Assembly: GCF_001509795.1 (NCBI RefSeq)
Contig: NZ_LLZN01000035.1
Coordinates: 1 to 64,000 of the forward strand
Direction of reading: 5' to 3'
From: Streptomyces sp. NRRL WC-3605
GTDB lineage: Bacteria; Actinomycetota; Actinomycetes; Streptomycetales; Streptomycetaceae
DNA length: 64,000 nucleotides
Shown: piece by piece, positions 55,733-64,000 of the stretch
Layout of the letters: each line of letters starts with the position of its first letter
Position numbering within the stretch: position 1 is the stretch's first letter
The notes under the pieces: model-generated
The model's database searches: none
Told to the model about the DNA's origin: nothing
What the model saw: the letters and a program-made list of their open reading frames with translations, nothing else
Made by a program: the position numbers and the translations under genes

Positions 55733-57916
55733 ATGAGTGCGGAGGCCACGAATTCCGCGACGCCAGGCCCGGTATCGGGCGCCGTGACGCCCGCCGTGCC
55801 CCGCAGGAAGTCCCGCGCCCGCATCGACCTGCGCCGCCTCGGCCGCGCCGCGCTGCTCGGCCCCACCGCGCGCGGCCGGCTGCCCGACGCCATCAGCCAC
55901 GTCGTGGACGCGCACCGCGCCCACCACCCCGACGCCGGCCTCGAACCCCTGCGCCGCGCCTACGTCCTGGCCGAGTCCTCGCACCGCGGCCAGATGCGCA
56001 AGAGCGGCGAGCCGTACATCACCCACCCGCTCGCGGTGACCCTCATCCTCGCCGAACTCGGCGCCGAGACCACGACGTTGACCGCGTCCCTGCTCCACGA
56101 CACCGTCGAGGACACCGATGTGACGCTCGACCAGGTCGGCGAGCAGTTCGGCGAGGAGGTCCGCTTCCTCGTCGACGGCGTCACCAAACTGGAGAAGGTC
56201 GACTACGGCGCCGCCGCCGAGCCCGAGACCTTCCGCAAGATGCTCGTCGCCACCGGCAACGACGTGCGCGTGATGTCGATCAAACTCGCCGACCGGCTGC
56301 ACAACATGCGCACCCTCGGTGTGATGCGCCCCGAGAAACAGGCCCGCATCGCCAAGGTCACCCGGGACGTCCTCATCCCGCTCGCCGAGCGGCTCGGCGT
56401 CCAGGCGCTCAAGACCGAGCTGGAGGACCTGGTCTTCGCGATCCTGCACCCCGAGGAGTACGAGCACACCCGGGAGCTGATCGCCGAGAACGCCGCCCGC
56501 GCCGACGACCCGCTCACCGAGATGGCCGACGAGATGCGCACGGTCCTGCGCGAGGCCGGCATCCAGGCCGAAGTCCTCATCAGGCCCCGGCACTTCGTCT
56601 CCGTACACCGTGTCTCCCGCAAACGCGGCCGGCTGCGCGGCGCCGACTTCGGGCGGCTGCTGGTCCTGGTGAACGAGGACGCGGACTGCTACGGCGTCCT
56701 CGGCGAACTGCACACCTGCATGACCCCGGTGGTCTCGGAGTTCAAGGACTTCATCGCCGTCCCCAAGTTCAACCTGTACCAGTCGCTGCACACCGCCGTG
56801 GCCCGCGAGGACGGCCAGGTCGCCGAGGTGCTCATCCGCACCCACCAGATGCACAAGGTCGCCGAGGCCGGTGTGGTCGCGCTCGGCAACCCCTACACCG
56901 GCCCCGCGGAGGAGCAGACCGCCGCGGGCGACGGCGAGCGCGCCGACCCGACCCGCCCCGGCTGGCTCTCCCGCCTGCTGGACTGGCAGGAGGCCGCGCC
57001 CGACCCCGACACGTTCTGGTCGACCCTGCGGGAGGACCTCGCCCAGGACCGCGAGATCACCGTCTTCCGGCCCGACGGCGGCACCCTGGGCCTGCCCGAG
57101 GGCGCCACCTGCGTGGACGCCGCCTACGCCCAGTACGGCGAGGACGCGCACGCGTGCATCGGCGCCCGCGTCAACGGCCGGCTGGCCACCCTCAGCACCG
57201 TCCTGCGCGACGGGGACAGCGTGCAGCTCCTCATGGGACAGGACCCGGCCTCCGAGCCGTCCCGCGAGTGGCTGGAGCACGCGCACACGCCCGGCGCCCG
57301 CATCGCCATCCAGCGGTGGCTCGCCTCCCATCCCGCGCCGGGCGAGCCCGGCCCCGAGGACGGCCGGGAGGGGGCGCCCTTCCGGCAGCCCGCCGAAGGA
57401 GCCGGGAGCCAGGCGGGTCCCGCGTTCCGGCCCGGCGCCGAGGGGGCGGGCGGCCGTCCCACCGCAGCCGGTGTCCTGGCCGACCGGCCCGGCGCCGCCG
57501 TACGGCTCGCCGGGTGCTGTACGCCCGTTCCGCCCGACGAGATCACCGGGTTCGCCGTGCGCGGGGGAGCGGTCACCGTCCACCGCGCCGGATGCTCCGC
57601 CGTGGCGCGGATGCGTGGCGCCGGGCGTGCGGAGGTCGGCGTGCGCTGGGGGGACACCGCGGAGTGCCGGGTCACCCTGGTCGCCGAATCGTTCGTCCGT
57701 CCACATCTGCTGGCGGACCTGACCGAGGCGATGGCGCAGGAGGGCGCGGAGATCGTCTCGGCGACCGTGGAGCCTCCGACCCAGCAGCGCGTCCGCCACA
57801 CCTACACCGTCGAGCTGCCCGACGCCGGCCGGCTCCCCGGCCTGATGCGCGCCATGCGGGACGTCGCGGGCGTGTACGACGTCAGCCGCGCGCACGCCCC
57901 GGCCCAGCGGACCTGA
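55733..57916 (+). CDS. rshA: RshA, RelA/SpoT homologue with intact HD and degenerate synthetase domain
   Basis: A 727-aa (p)ppGpp metabolic protein. The HD hydrolase domain is intact (HRGQMRKSGEPYITHPLAV, ASLLHDTVEDTDVT, KLADRLHNMRTL). The synthetase region is abnormal: the G-loop expected as GRPKHxYS reads IRPRHFVS, the arginine before the metal site in GIRI is lost (GRLLVLVNE), RFKD is EFKD, and ExQIRT is EVLIRT. A TGS domain (ITVFRPDGGTLGLPEGATCVD), a zinc/cysteine segment (GCCTPVPPDEITGF) and a C-terminal ACT domain follow, with an extra ~45-residue linker. The ATG at 55733 has GGAGGTG upstream. A candidate -10 TAGCAT lies at 55633. It probably acts mainly as a hydrolase. The S. coelicolor homologue in this position is RshA. 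Confidence 0.9.
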   Translation: MSAEATNSATPGPVSGAVTPAVPRRKSRARIDLRRLGRAALLGPTARGRLPDAISHVVDAHRAHHPDAGLEPLRRAYVLAESSHRGQMRKSGEPYITHPLAVTLILAELGAETTTLTASLLHDTVEDTDVTLDQVGEQFGEEVRFLVDGVTKLEKVDYGAAAEPETFRKMLVATGNDVRVMSIKLADRLHNMRTLGVMRPEKQARIAKVTRDVLIPLAERLGVQALKTELEDLVFAILHPEEYEHTRELIAENAARADDPLTEMADEMRTVLREAGIQAEVLIRPRHFVSVHRVSRKRGRLRGADFGRLLVLVNEDADCYGVLGELHTCMTPVVSEFKDFIAVPKFNLYQSLHTAVAREDGQVAEVLIRTHQMHKVAEAGVVALGNPYTGPAEEQTAAGDGERADPTRPGWLSRLLDWQEAAPDPDTFWSTLREDLAQDREITVFRPDGGTLGLPEGATCVDAAYAQYGEDAHACIGARVNGRLATLSTVLRDGDSVQLLMGQDPASEPSREWLEHAHTPGARIAIQRWLASHPAPGEPGPEDGREGAPFRQPAEGAGSQAGPAFRPGAEGAGGRPTAAGVLADRPGAAVRLAGCCTPVPPDEITGFAVRGGAVTVHRAGCSAVARMRGAGRAEVGVRWGDTAECRVTLVAESFVRPHLLADLTEAMAQEGAEIVSATVEPPTQQRVRHTYTVELPDAGRLPGLMRAMRDVAGVYDVSRAHAPAQRT

Positions 57917-58012
57917 GGAGCGGCGGGCCTGAGGAGACCGCGGGCCACCCGTTCGGGTGGGGCGATCGCGCGCCGTCCACGTCCCGTCGCCGCGCGCTGA
58001 TAGCCGTGGTCC

Positions 58013-59599
58013 ATGCTGCACTCCTCCCGCAGCGAGGCTCAGCGACCGGCCCCTGGCGCTCCTCGCACCCGTTCCGGACCCCGTCGGCGCCTGAAGGTGC
58101 CCGCCCTGCTCATCCCCGTCGTCTCCCTCTGCCTGCTCGCCGCCAGCGCCCCCGCCACCCCGCTCGGCGTCGGCGACCGGCTCTACCCCCACCTGGGCAA
58201 CCCCGGCTACGACGTGGCCTCGTACGACCTCTCCTTCACCTACTCCGGCGCCAACGACAAGCCCCTCAAGGCCGTCACCACGATCGACGCCTGGACGACC
58301 GACGACCTGAAGCGCGTCAACCTGGACTTCGCGCACGGCAAGGTCGACTCGGTCGTCGTCGACGGCGAGCCCGCGACCTTCCGGAGCGCGGGCGAGGACC
58401 TCGTGGTCACCCCCGCCGAGGAGGTGCCCGAGGGCAGCTGGATGCGCATCACCGTGCGGCACAGCAGCGACCCCGTGTACGGGCAGAAGCGCGAGGGCGG
58501 CTGGGTGCGCACCGCCGACGGCCTCGCCATGGCCAACCAGGCCGACGCCGCGCACGTCGTCTTCCCGTGCAACGACCACCCCTCCGACAAGGCGATCTTC
58601 ACCATCCGGATCACCGCGCCCACCGGCTACACCGCCGTGGCCAACGGCCTGCGGACCGACGTCGACCGGGCGGGGAAGTCCACCACGTGGACGTACCGCA
58701 CCCGGCACCCCATGGCCACCGAGCTCGCCCAGGTGTCCATCGGCCGTTCCAAGGTCCTGCACCGCACCGGCCCGCACGGCCTGCCCGTCCGGGACGTCGT
58801 GCCCGCCAAGGACGCGAAGCTGCTCGAACCCTGGCTGAAGAAGACCCCGGGCCAGATCGCCTGGCTGGAGGGCAAGGTCGGCCGCTACCCGTTCGAGACG
58901 TACGGCCTGCTCATGGCGCACGCCACCACCGGTTTCGAACTGGAGACACAGACGCTCTCCCTGTTCGAACGGGACCTGTTCACCCAGCCCGCCTTCCCGA
59001 AGTGGTACGTCGAGTCGATCATGGTGCACGAGCTGGCGCACCAGTGGTTCGGCGACAGCGTCAGCCCGCGGACCTGGTCCGACCTGTGGCTCAGCGAGGG
59101 CCATGCCACCTGGTACGAGGCCCTGTACGCGGCCGAGAAGGCGGACCGCCCCATGGAGGCGCGGATGAAGGCCGCCTACGCGGCCTCCGACCGCTGGCGC
59201 GCGGCGGGCGGACCGCCCGCGGCCCCGAAGGCACCCGACCCGGGCAAGAAGATCAGCATCTTCCGCCCCAACGTGTACGACGGCGCGGCCCTCGTCCTGT
59301 ACGCCCTGCGCGAGGAGATCGGCGCCCCCGCGTTCGACCGGCTGGAGCGCGCCTGGGTGAGCCGCAACCGCGACGGTTCCGCCTCGACCGCGGACTTCGT
59401 CGCCCTCGCCGAGGACGTCTCCGGACGGCACCTGGACGGCTTCCTGCACGCCTGGCTGTACGGCGAGAAGACCCCGCCGATGCCCGGCCGGCCCGACTGG
59501 AAGAGCGCCGACCCCGCCAAGCCGGCGGCCAAGGGCAAGCGGGCTCCCGAACAGCGGGCGGGCGTCCACGCGAAGGCCGGGAAGCCGGGCGTGCGATAA
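58013..59599 (+). CDS. Secreted M1-family metallopeptidase
   Basis: A 528-aa zinc aminopeptidase. The signal region contains LKVPALLIPVVSLCLLAASAPATPL after a basic N-terminus. An N-terminal beta domain is followed by the catalytic domain with zinc site HELAHQWFGD and the third ligand Glu in LWLSEGHATWYEAL. The GAMEN-like exopeptidase loop is replaced by ATTGFELETQ. The Tyr proton donor is probably in FRPNVYDGAALVLYAL. The C-terminal tail is Lys/Ala/Pro-rich. It should trim peptides outside the cell. It stands alone between rshA and hflX. Confidence 0.88.
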   Translation: MLHSSRSEAQRPAPGAPRTRSGPRRRLKVPALLIPVVSLCLLAASAPATPLGVGDRLYPHLGNPGYDVASYDLSFTYSGANDKPLKAVTTIDAWTTDDLKRVNLDFAHGKVDSVVVDGEPATFRSAGEDLVVTPAEEVPEGSWMRITVRHSSDPVYGQKREGGWVRTADGLAMANQADAAHVVFPCNDHPSDKAIFTIRITAPTGYTAVANGLRTDVDRAGKSTTWTYRTRHPMATELAQVSIGRSKVLHRTGPHGLPVRDVVPAKDAKLLEPWLKKTPGQIAWLEGKVGRYPFETYGLLMAHATTGFELETQTLSLFERDLFTQPAFPKWYVESIMVHELAHQWFGDSVSPRTWSDLWLSEGHATWYEALYAAEKADRPMEARMKAAYAASDRWRAAGGPPAAPKAPDPGKKISIFRPNVYDGAALVLYALREEIGAPAFDRLERAWVSRNRDGSASTADFVALAEDVSGRHLDGFLHAWLYGEKTPPMPGRPDWKSADPAKPAAKGKRAPEQRAGVHAKAGKPGVR

Positions 59600-59613
59600 G
59601 CCGGTGACGAGAC

Positions 59614-59657
59614 GGCCCGTGCCGTGCGACCATCGTCCGGTCGGCGCGACACGGGCC
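59614..59657 (+). terminator. Hairpin after the M1 peptidase gene
   Basis: GGCCCGTG (59614-59621) and CACGGGCC (59650-59657) form an 8-bp stem around a 28-nt, partly self-complementary loop. Confidence 0.45.
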
Positions 59658-59787
59658 ACGGGAATCTCCCGGGGTACCCGTACGTTGTGACCAGTGACGG
59701 AACAGCTCTCCGACGCACCACCGAGCGTGACGTCCAGGCCGCTGCCTCGTCGCCGCACCACGGAATCCCCAACGACGTAAGGACCCA

Positions 59788-61281
59788 ATGACCTCCTCTT
59801 CTTCCTTTTCCCAGGACTCGAAGCGCCTCGCGCACACTCACCCCGACGGTCTTCGGGCCGATGCCCTGATGGAAGAGGACGTCGCCTGGAGCCACGAGAT
59901 CGACGGAGACCGGGACGGCGACCAGTTCGACCGCTCCGACCGCGCGGCCCTGCGGCGCGTCGCGGGCCTCTCCACCGAGCTCGAGGACGTCACCGAGGTC
60001 GAGTACCGCCAGCTCCGTCTGGAGCGGGTCGTCCTCGTGGGCGTCTGGACCTCGGGGACCGTGCAGGACGCGGAGAACTCCCTCGCGGAGCTCGCCGCCC
60101 TCGCGGAGACCGCGGGCGCCCTCGTGCTCGACGGCGTGATCCAGCGCCGCGACAAGCCCGACGCGGCCACCTACATCGGCTCCGGCAAGGCGCAGGAGCT
60201 GCGGGACATCGTGCTGGACACCGGCGCCGACACCGTCATCTGCGATGGTGAACTCAGCCCGGGCCAGCTCATCCACCTCGAGGACGTCGTCAAGGTCAAG
60301 GTCATCGACCGTACGGCCCTGATCCTCGACATCTTCGCCCAGCACGCCAAGTCCCGGGAGGGCAAGGCACAGGTCGCGCTCGCGCAGATGCAGTACATGC
60401 TGCCGCGGCTGCGCGGCTGGGGTCAGTCGCTGTCCCGGCAGATGGGCGGCGGCAAGGGCGGCGGCCTCGCCACCCGTGGTCCCGGTGAGACCAAGATCGA
60501 GACCGACCGGCGGCGGATCCGCGAGAAGATGGCGAAGATGCGCCGGGAGATCGCGGAGATGAAGACCGGCCGCGACATCCAGCGCCAGTCCCGCCGACGC
60601 AACAAGGTGCCCTCGGTCGCGATCGCGGGCTACACCAACGCCGGCAAGTCCTCCCTGCTCAACCGCCTCACCGGCGCGGGCGTCCTGGTCGAGAACGCCC
60701 TGTTCGCGACCCTGGACCCGACCGTGCGCCGGGCCGAGACCCCGAGCGGGCGGCTGTACACGCTGGCCGACACGGTCGGCTTCGTACGCCACCTGCCGCA
60801 CCACCTGGTCGAGGCGTTCCGCTCCACGATGGAGGAGGTCGGTGACTCCGACCTGATCCTGCACGTGGTCGACGGCTCGCATCCGAACCCGGAGGAGCAG
60901 CTGGCCGCCGTGCGCGAGGTGATCCGGGACGTCGGCGCCACCGGCGTGCCCGAGATCGTCGTGATCAACAAGGCGGACGCGGCCGACCCGCTGACACTCC
61001 AGCGGTTGCTGCGGATCGAGAAGCGCTCCATCGCCGTCTCGGCCCGCACCGGCCAGGGCATCGCCGAGCTGCTCGCCCTGATCGACAACGAGCTGCCGCG
61101 CCCGTCCGTCGAGGTCGAGGCACTCGTGCCGTACACCCACGGCAAGCTCGTCGCCCGCGCCCACACCGAGGGCGAGGTGATCTCCGAGGAGCACACCCCG
61201 GAGGGCACGCTGCTCAAGGTGCGCGTGCACGAGGAGCTGGCGGCGGATCTCGCGCCGTACATGCCGACACCGGCCGGCTGA
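59788..61281 (+). CDS. hflX: GTPase HflX
   Basis: A 497-aa ribosome-associated GTPase that splits stalled or stressed ribosomes. The HflX N-terminal domain includes LVGVWTSGTVQDAENSLAEL and TYIGSGKAQEL. A coiled linker with the conserved GGGKGGGLATRGPGETKIE follows. The G domain has G1 GYTNAGKSSLLN, G3 DTVGF, and G4 NKAD. The C-terminal extension is short. TAAGGA precedes the ATG at 59788. It converges on the serine protease gene, with a shared terminator between. Confidence 0.95.
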   Translation: MTSSSSFSQDSKRLAHTHPDGLRADALMEEDVAWSHEIDGDRDGDQFDRSDRAALRRVAGLSTELEDVTEVEYRQLRLERVVLVGVWTSGTVQDAENSLAELAALAETAGALVLDGVIQRRDKPDAATYIGSGKAQELRDIVLDTGADTVICDGELSPGQLIHLEDVVKVKVIDRTALILDIFAQHAKSREGKAQVALAQMQYMLPRLRGWGQSLSRQMGGGKGGGLATRGPGETKIETDRRRIREKMAKMRREIAEMKTGRDIQRQSRRRNKVPSVAIAGYTNAGKSSLLNRLTGAGVLVENALFATLDPTVRRAETPSGRLYTLADTVGFVRHLPHHLVEAFRSTMEEVGDSDLILHVVDGSHPNPEEQLAAVREVIRDVGATGVPEIVVINKADAADPLTLQRLLRIEKRSIAVSARTGQGIAELLALIDNELPRPSVEVEALVPYTHGKLVARAHTEGEVISEEHTPEGTLLKVRVHEELAADLAPYMPTPAG

Positions 61282-61304
61282 GCCGTCCGGCACCGGACAG
61301 ACGG

Positions 61305-61336
61305 AAGGCCCGCTCCCCTCGGGGAAGCGGGCCCTT
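61305..61336. terminator. Bidirectional terminator between hflX and the serine protease gene
   Basis: AAGGCCCGCTCCCC and GGGGAAGCGGGCCCTTT form a stem of about 12 bp (one bulge), followed by TTT on the + strand and a mirror tract on the other. It lies between convergent stops. Confidence 0.8.
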
Positions 61337-61347
61337 TCGCGTGCCGG

Positions 61348-62571
61348 TCAGCGCCCGGCGAACTTGTCGCTGACCCCGTCGAAGACGGTCTTGGCCTCCT
61401 TGCCCAGCCGCGGGCCGGCGAGCCAGCCCGACTCGACCGGGCCGATGGAGGTGTTGGACACCAGCGCCGGCTTGCCGTCGTTGCCGGTGGCGACCCAGCC
61501 ACCGCCCGACGAGCCGCCCGTCATGGTGCAGCCGATGCGGTACATCGTCGGGTCCGAGGCCCGCAGCGACAGCCGGCCCGGACGGTCCTGGCACTGGTAC
61601 AGCTTCTGCCCGTCGTACGGAGCGGCGGCCGGGTAGCCGATCGCCTTGATGCTCTTCACCTTCGGCACCGCCGGCGCGGCGAACTCGACCGGCAGGGCCG
61701 AACCGACCGTCTCCTCCAGTGACTTGCCGCCCCCGTTCTCCGGCTTCACATGCAGCACGGCGAAGTCGTACGGGGCGCCGTCACCGCCGGTCGCGCCGCC
61801 CTGCGCGATCCACTGGTCCGAGGTCTGCGCCCAGTCGGCCCACCAGACGCCGTAGGGAACGACCTCCTCCTTGGGGACCCCCCGCAACTCGGCCTCGGTG
61901 CGGCCCGCGTCGTTGTACGACGGCACGAACGCGATGTTCCGGTACCAGCCGCCGCTCTTGCCCGCGTGCACACAGTGGCCCGCCGTCCACACCATGTTGG
62001 ACTTCCCGGGGTGCGCGGGGTCCTTCACGACGGTCGCCGAGCACACCATCGTGCCCTCGGGGGAGTCGAAGAAGACCTTGCCCGCCTCGGGCACGCTCGC
62101 GTGGTAGCGGGGCGCCACGGCCTGCGCGTCCACCGGGTCCGGCGTCGGGTCGGTCACGCCCTGGTCACCGGACAGGTCGTTCTCGTCGACCCCCCGGTCC
62201 GGGTCCTCGGCGTCCCGCATACGGTCCGGGTCCCAGAGGTCCTCGATGATCGGATTGACGTAGTCCTTGGCCTCGCGCAGCCAGTCGTCCCGGTCCCAGT
62301 TCTTCCAGTCGCCGTCCCGCCACTTGTCGATGTCGATCCCGTGCTCGCGGAGCTTGTCCTTGATGTCGTCCGGGATCGTGATCCTGCCTTCGCCGCCGGC
62401 CCCGGCCGCCGCGGACGCGGTCGCGGCGCCCCCGGCATCGGCGTCCCCGGACTCACAGGCGGTGGCCGTGAGGGCCAGGGCGGCGGCGAGCGCCACCACC
62501 GGCAGCGGGGGGACACCGCGGCGCGCGCTCCTCTCCCTGCGGGCGGTGAACGACGGCCGTATGGATCGCAT
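61348..62571 (-). CDS. Secreted trypsin-like serine protease (lipoprotein)
   Basis: A 407-aa S1/V8-type peptidase. The N-terminus has a basic segment, a hydrophobic stretch (PLPVVALAAALALTATA) and a lipobox-type Cys in ATACESG. A ~115-residue acidic propeptide-like region rich in Asp and Trp follows. The triad is His in WTAGHCVH, Asp in YDFAVLHV, and Ser in TGGSSGGGW. CAGGGGGAG lies ahead of the ATG at 62571; an upstream extension of the frame has no support. The target is unknown. Confidence 0.88.
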   Translation of the reverse strand: MRSIRPSFTARRERSARRGVPPLPVVALAAALALTATACESGDADAGGAATASAAAGAGGEGRITIPDDIKDKLREHGIDIDKWRDGDWKNWDRDDWLREAKDYVNPIIEDLWDPDRMRDAEDPDRGVDENDLSGDQGVTDPTPDPVDAQAVAPRYHASVPEAGKVFFDSPEGTMVCSATVVKDPAHPGKSNMVWTAGHCVHAGKSGGWYRNIAFVPSYNDAGRTEAELRGVPKEEVVPYGVWWADWAQTSDQWIAQGGATGGDGAPYDFAVLHVKPENGGGKSLEETVGSALPVEFAAPAVPKVKSIKAIGYPAAAPYDGQKLYQCQDRPGRLSLRASDPTMYRIGCTMTGGSSGGGWVATGNDGKPALVSNTSIGPVESGWLAGPRLGKEAKTVFDGVSDKFAGR

Positions 62572-63054
62572 GGTGTGACTCCCCCTGAGGTGACGGTACT
62601 TGTGCCGCTCTCGCATACGTGCGCCGGCCGCTGTCCGATCAACTCGTCCGGCCAGCGGGCCGATCGTCCGCCACACGGCGTGCGCGTACGGCTCGCGGCT
62701 CGGTGGAACGGCACCACACACTATGCGGTCGCTGTGGGCGAGTTCTGACGGAACGGCAACGGTTCAGCCACAGCCCGCGGAGCCGGGCAGGTCACGGCGC
62801 CGGGACGGCGTCCGGCCGTCACCGCCGGTCGCCGGTAGCGCCCCTTCGGGGCTACGCCGGACGGAGATTGTGCGGCAACCCGTAACCCGGTGCGTGTCCC
62901 GCTCTTTTTAGCGGTGGGGGCCGGCCGTGCGTGCGCGGTCCCCGGTCCCCGGTTCCCCGCAGTTTCGAGTGGACGCTCGCGGGGCTGCGTATGTCGGGAC
63001 GGGCGAGGACACGTAAGACCCGCTCGCCCCTGGACAGCGGGAGGACAGGGAGCC
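62572..63054. other. Divergent intergenic region, 483 bp
   Basis: The gap between the serine protease and aminotransferase genes. Frames here overlap each other and give low-complexity Arg-rich peptides, so no gene is called. A short T-rich segment (CTCTTTTTAGCGG, 62900-62912) stands out in otherwise GC-rich DNA. No clear promoter, iron box or RNA element was recognised. Confidence 0.5.
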
Positions 63055-64000
63055 ATGGCCGTAACCGAATCCGTGCGCGGGGGATCACCCGGGACCGAAG
63101 ACGCGCGCACCGCGCACGAGGGGATCCTGCGACGGCAGTCGGCCCGCGAGTCCGCGGCCCGCACGTACGCCCGCGCCCTGCCGATCGTGCCGGTCCGGGC
63201 CAGGGGCATGACCATCGAGGGCGCGGACGGCCGCCGTTACCTCGACTGCCTCTCCGGCGCCGGCACCCTCGCCCTCGGCCACAACCACCCCGTGGTCCTC
63301 GAGGCCATCCGCGGCGTCCTGGACTCGGGGGCACCCCTGCACGTCCTCGACCTCGCCACCCCGGTCAAGGACGCCTTCGTCACCGAGCTGTTCCACACGC
63401 TGCCGCCCGGACTCGCGGGCCGCGCGCGCGTGCAGTTCTGCGGACCGGCCGGCACCGACGCGGTCGAAGCCGCCTTCACCCTCGTCCGGGCCGCCACCGG
63501 ACGCCGCGGCATCCTCGCCTTCAGCGGCGCCTACCACGGGATGACCACCGGGGCGCTCGCCGCCTCCGGGGGCGCCCCCGACGTACGGGTCGCGCGCCTG
63601 CCGTTCCCGCAGGACTACCGCTGCCCCTTCGGCGTCGGTGGGGAACACGGCGCCGAACTCGCCGCCCGCTGGACCGAGTCCGTCCTCGACGACCCCAAGT
63701 CGGGCGTGCCCGACCCGGCCGGGATGATCCTCGAACCCGTCCAGGGAGAGGGCGGCGTGCTGCCCGCGCCGGACGCCTGGCTGCGGCGCATGCGGCGGAT
63801 CACCGCCGACCGTTCCATCCCGCTGATCGCCGACGAGGTGCAGACCGGCGTCGGACGCACCGGCGCCTTCTGGGCCGTGGAGCACAGCGGTGTCACCCCC
63901 GACGTCATGGTCCTGTCCAAGGCCATCGGCGGCAGCCTGCCCCTCGCGGTGATCGTCTACCGCGACGAGCTCGACGCCTGGCAGCCGGGCGCCCACGCCG
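63055..64000 (+). CDS. Class III PLP aminotransferase (diaminobutyrate/GABA type), cut by window end
   Basis: The first 315 residues are in the window; the gene runs off the right edge. It belongs to the acetylornithine/GABA/diaminobutyrate class III family: DCLSGAGTLALGHNHP, FCGPAGTDAVEAAFTLVRAATGR, FSGAYHGMTTGALA, GMILEPVQGEGGVLPAP, and IADEVQTGVGRTG. The PLP lysine is in VLSKAIGG. The FCGPAGTDAVEAA block is typical of diaminobutyrate-2-oxoglutarate transaminases, often linked to siderophore or ectoine pathways; the missing downstream genes would decide. CGGGAGGACAGGGAG precedes the ATG at 63055. Confidence 0.88.
   Translation, partial: MAVTESVRGGSPGTEDARTAHEGILRRQSARESAARTYARALPIVPVRARGMTIEGADGRRYLDCLSGAGTLALGHNHPVVLEAIRGVLDSGAPLHVLDLATPVKDAFVTELFHTLPPGLAGRARVQFCGPAGTDAVEAAFTLVRAATGRRGILAFSGAYHGMTTGALAASGGAPDVRVARLPFPQDYRCPFGVGGEHGAELAARWTESVLDDPKSGVPDPAGMILEPVQGEGGVLPAPDAWLRRMRRITADRSIPLIADEVQTGVGRTGAFWAVEHSGVTPDVMVLSKAIGGSLPLAVIVYRDELDAWQPGAHA

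Noticed and set aside
55334..59788. A 1484-codon minus-strand open frame covering rshA and the M1 peptidase
   Set aside because: It crosses several real genes and intergenic spaces and has no recognisable domain; it is a codon-bias artefact.

Overview
The window is a stretch of a Streptomyces chromosome. The GC content is very high, third codon positions are almost all G or C, and many start codons are GTG. Gene content and order (osaC/osaA/osaB, ftsK, rimO-pgsA-cinA-clgR, lhr, recA-recX, gluDCBA with gluRK, miaB, miaA, dapF, rshA, hflX) match what I remember of the SCO5746-SCO5799 part of the S. coelicolor chromosome. No transposase, integrase, phage module or CRISPR array was seen. This is core chromosome with a few accessory inserts.

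Layout. 1-1060: the 3' end of an rRNA operon (5S rRNA and terminator), a reduced DegT-family gene and a tRNA-Thr(GGT). 1081-10610: the osmoadaptation locus, with divergent osaC (ATPase/PAS/GAF/PP2C) and osaA (hybrid histidine kinase with ten near-identical 92-residue HAMP-type modules), then osaB. 10757-18004: ftsK, a RodZ-like protein, rimO, pgsA, cinA and clgR. 18275-28289: a small membrane protein, an SDR, a Nei2-type glycosylase, the giant helicase lhr, an AraC regulator, azlCD and an alpha/alpha-barrel-type protein. 28496-34958: a cellulose-degradation island with a LacI regulator, GH12-CBM2, GH6-FN3-CBM3 and AA10-CBM2, with three TGGGAGCGCTCCCA-type operators. 35103-38873: DUF3046, an AI-2E-type permease, recA and recX.

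39151-48137: a rhodanese/cysteine dioxygenase pair behind a 15-codon cysteine-ending leader peptide, a flavin monooxygenase, the glutamate importer gluABCD and its two-component system gluRK. 48171-54443: an orphan TAXI binding protein, a MazG-like hydrolase, miaB, an extradiol-dioxygenase-like protein, an antitoxin-like protein, a small acidic protein, miaA and a membrane protein. 54565-64000: dapF, rshA, a secreted M1 peptidase, hflX, a secreted serine protease and a class III aminotransferase cut by the window edge.

Functional links. Stress signalling (osaABC, rshA, clgR, hflX) and DNA repair (recA, recX, nei2, lhr) dominate. recA carries both a LexA-box promoter and a RecA-NDp-type promoter, and the latter motif recurs in front of rimO. 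At least a dozen genes have a TANNNT-like -10 hexamer exactly 6-7 nt before the start codon, which suggests leaderless mRNAs. The most interesting points are the cysteine leader peptide, the cellulose island with its tandem-repeat intergenic region, the RecA-NDp-like leaderless rimO promoter, the degenerate synthetase half of RshA and the TAXI protein next to gluRK.

Functions are assigned from motifs and remembered families. No database search was run. Published names (osa, glu, clgR, celB/celS2, rshA) are transferred by resemblance and gene order.
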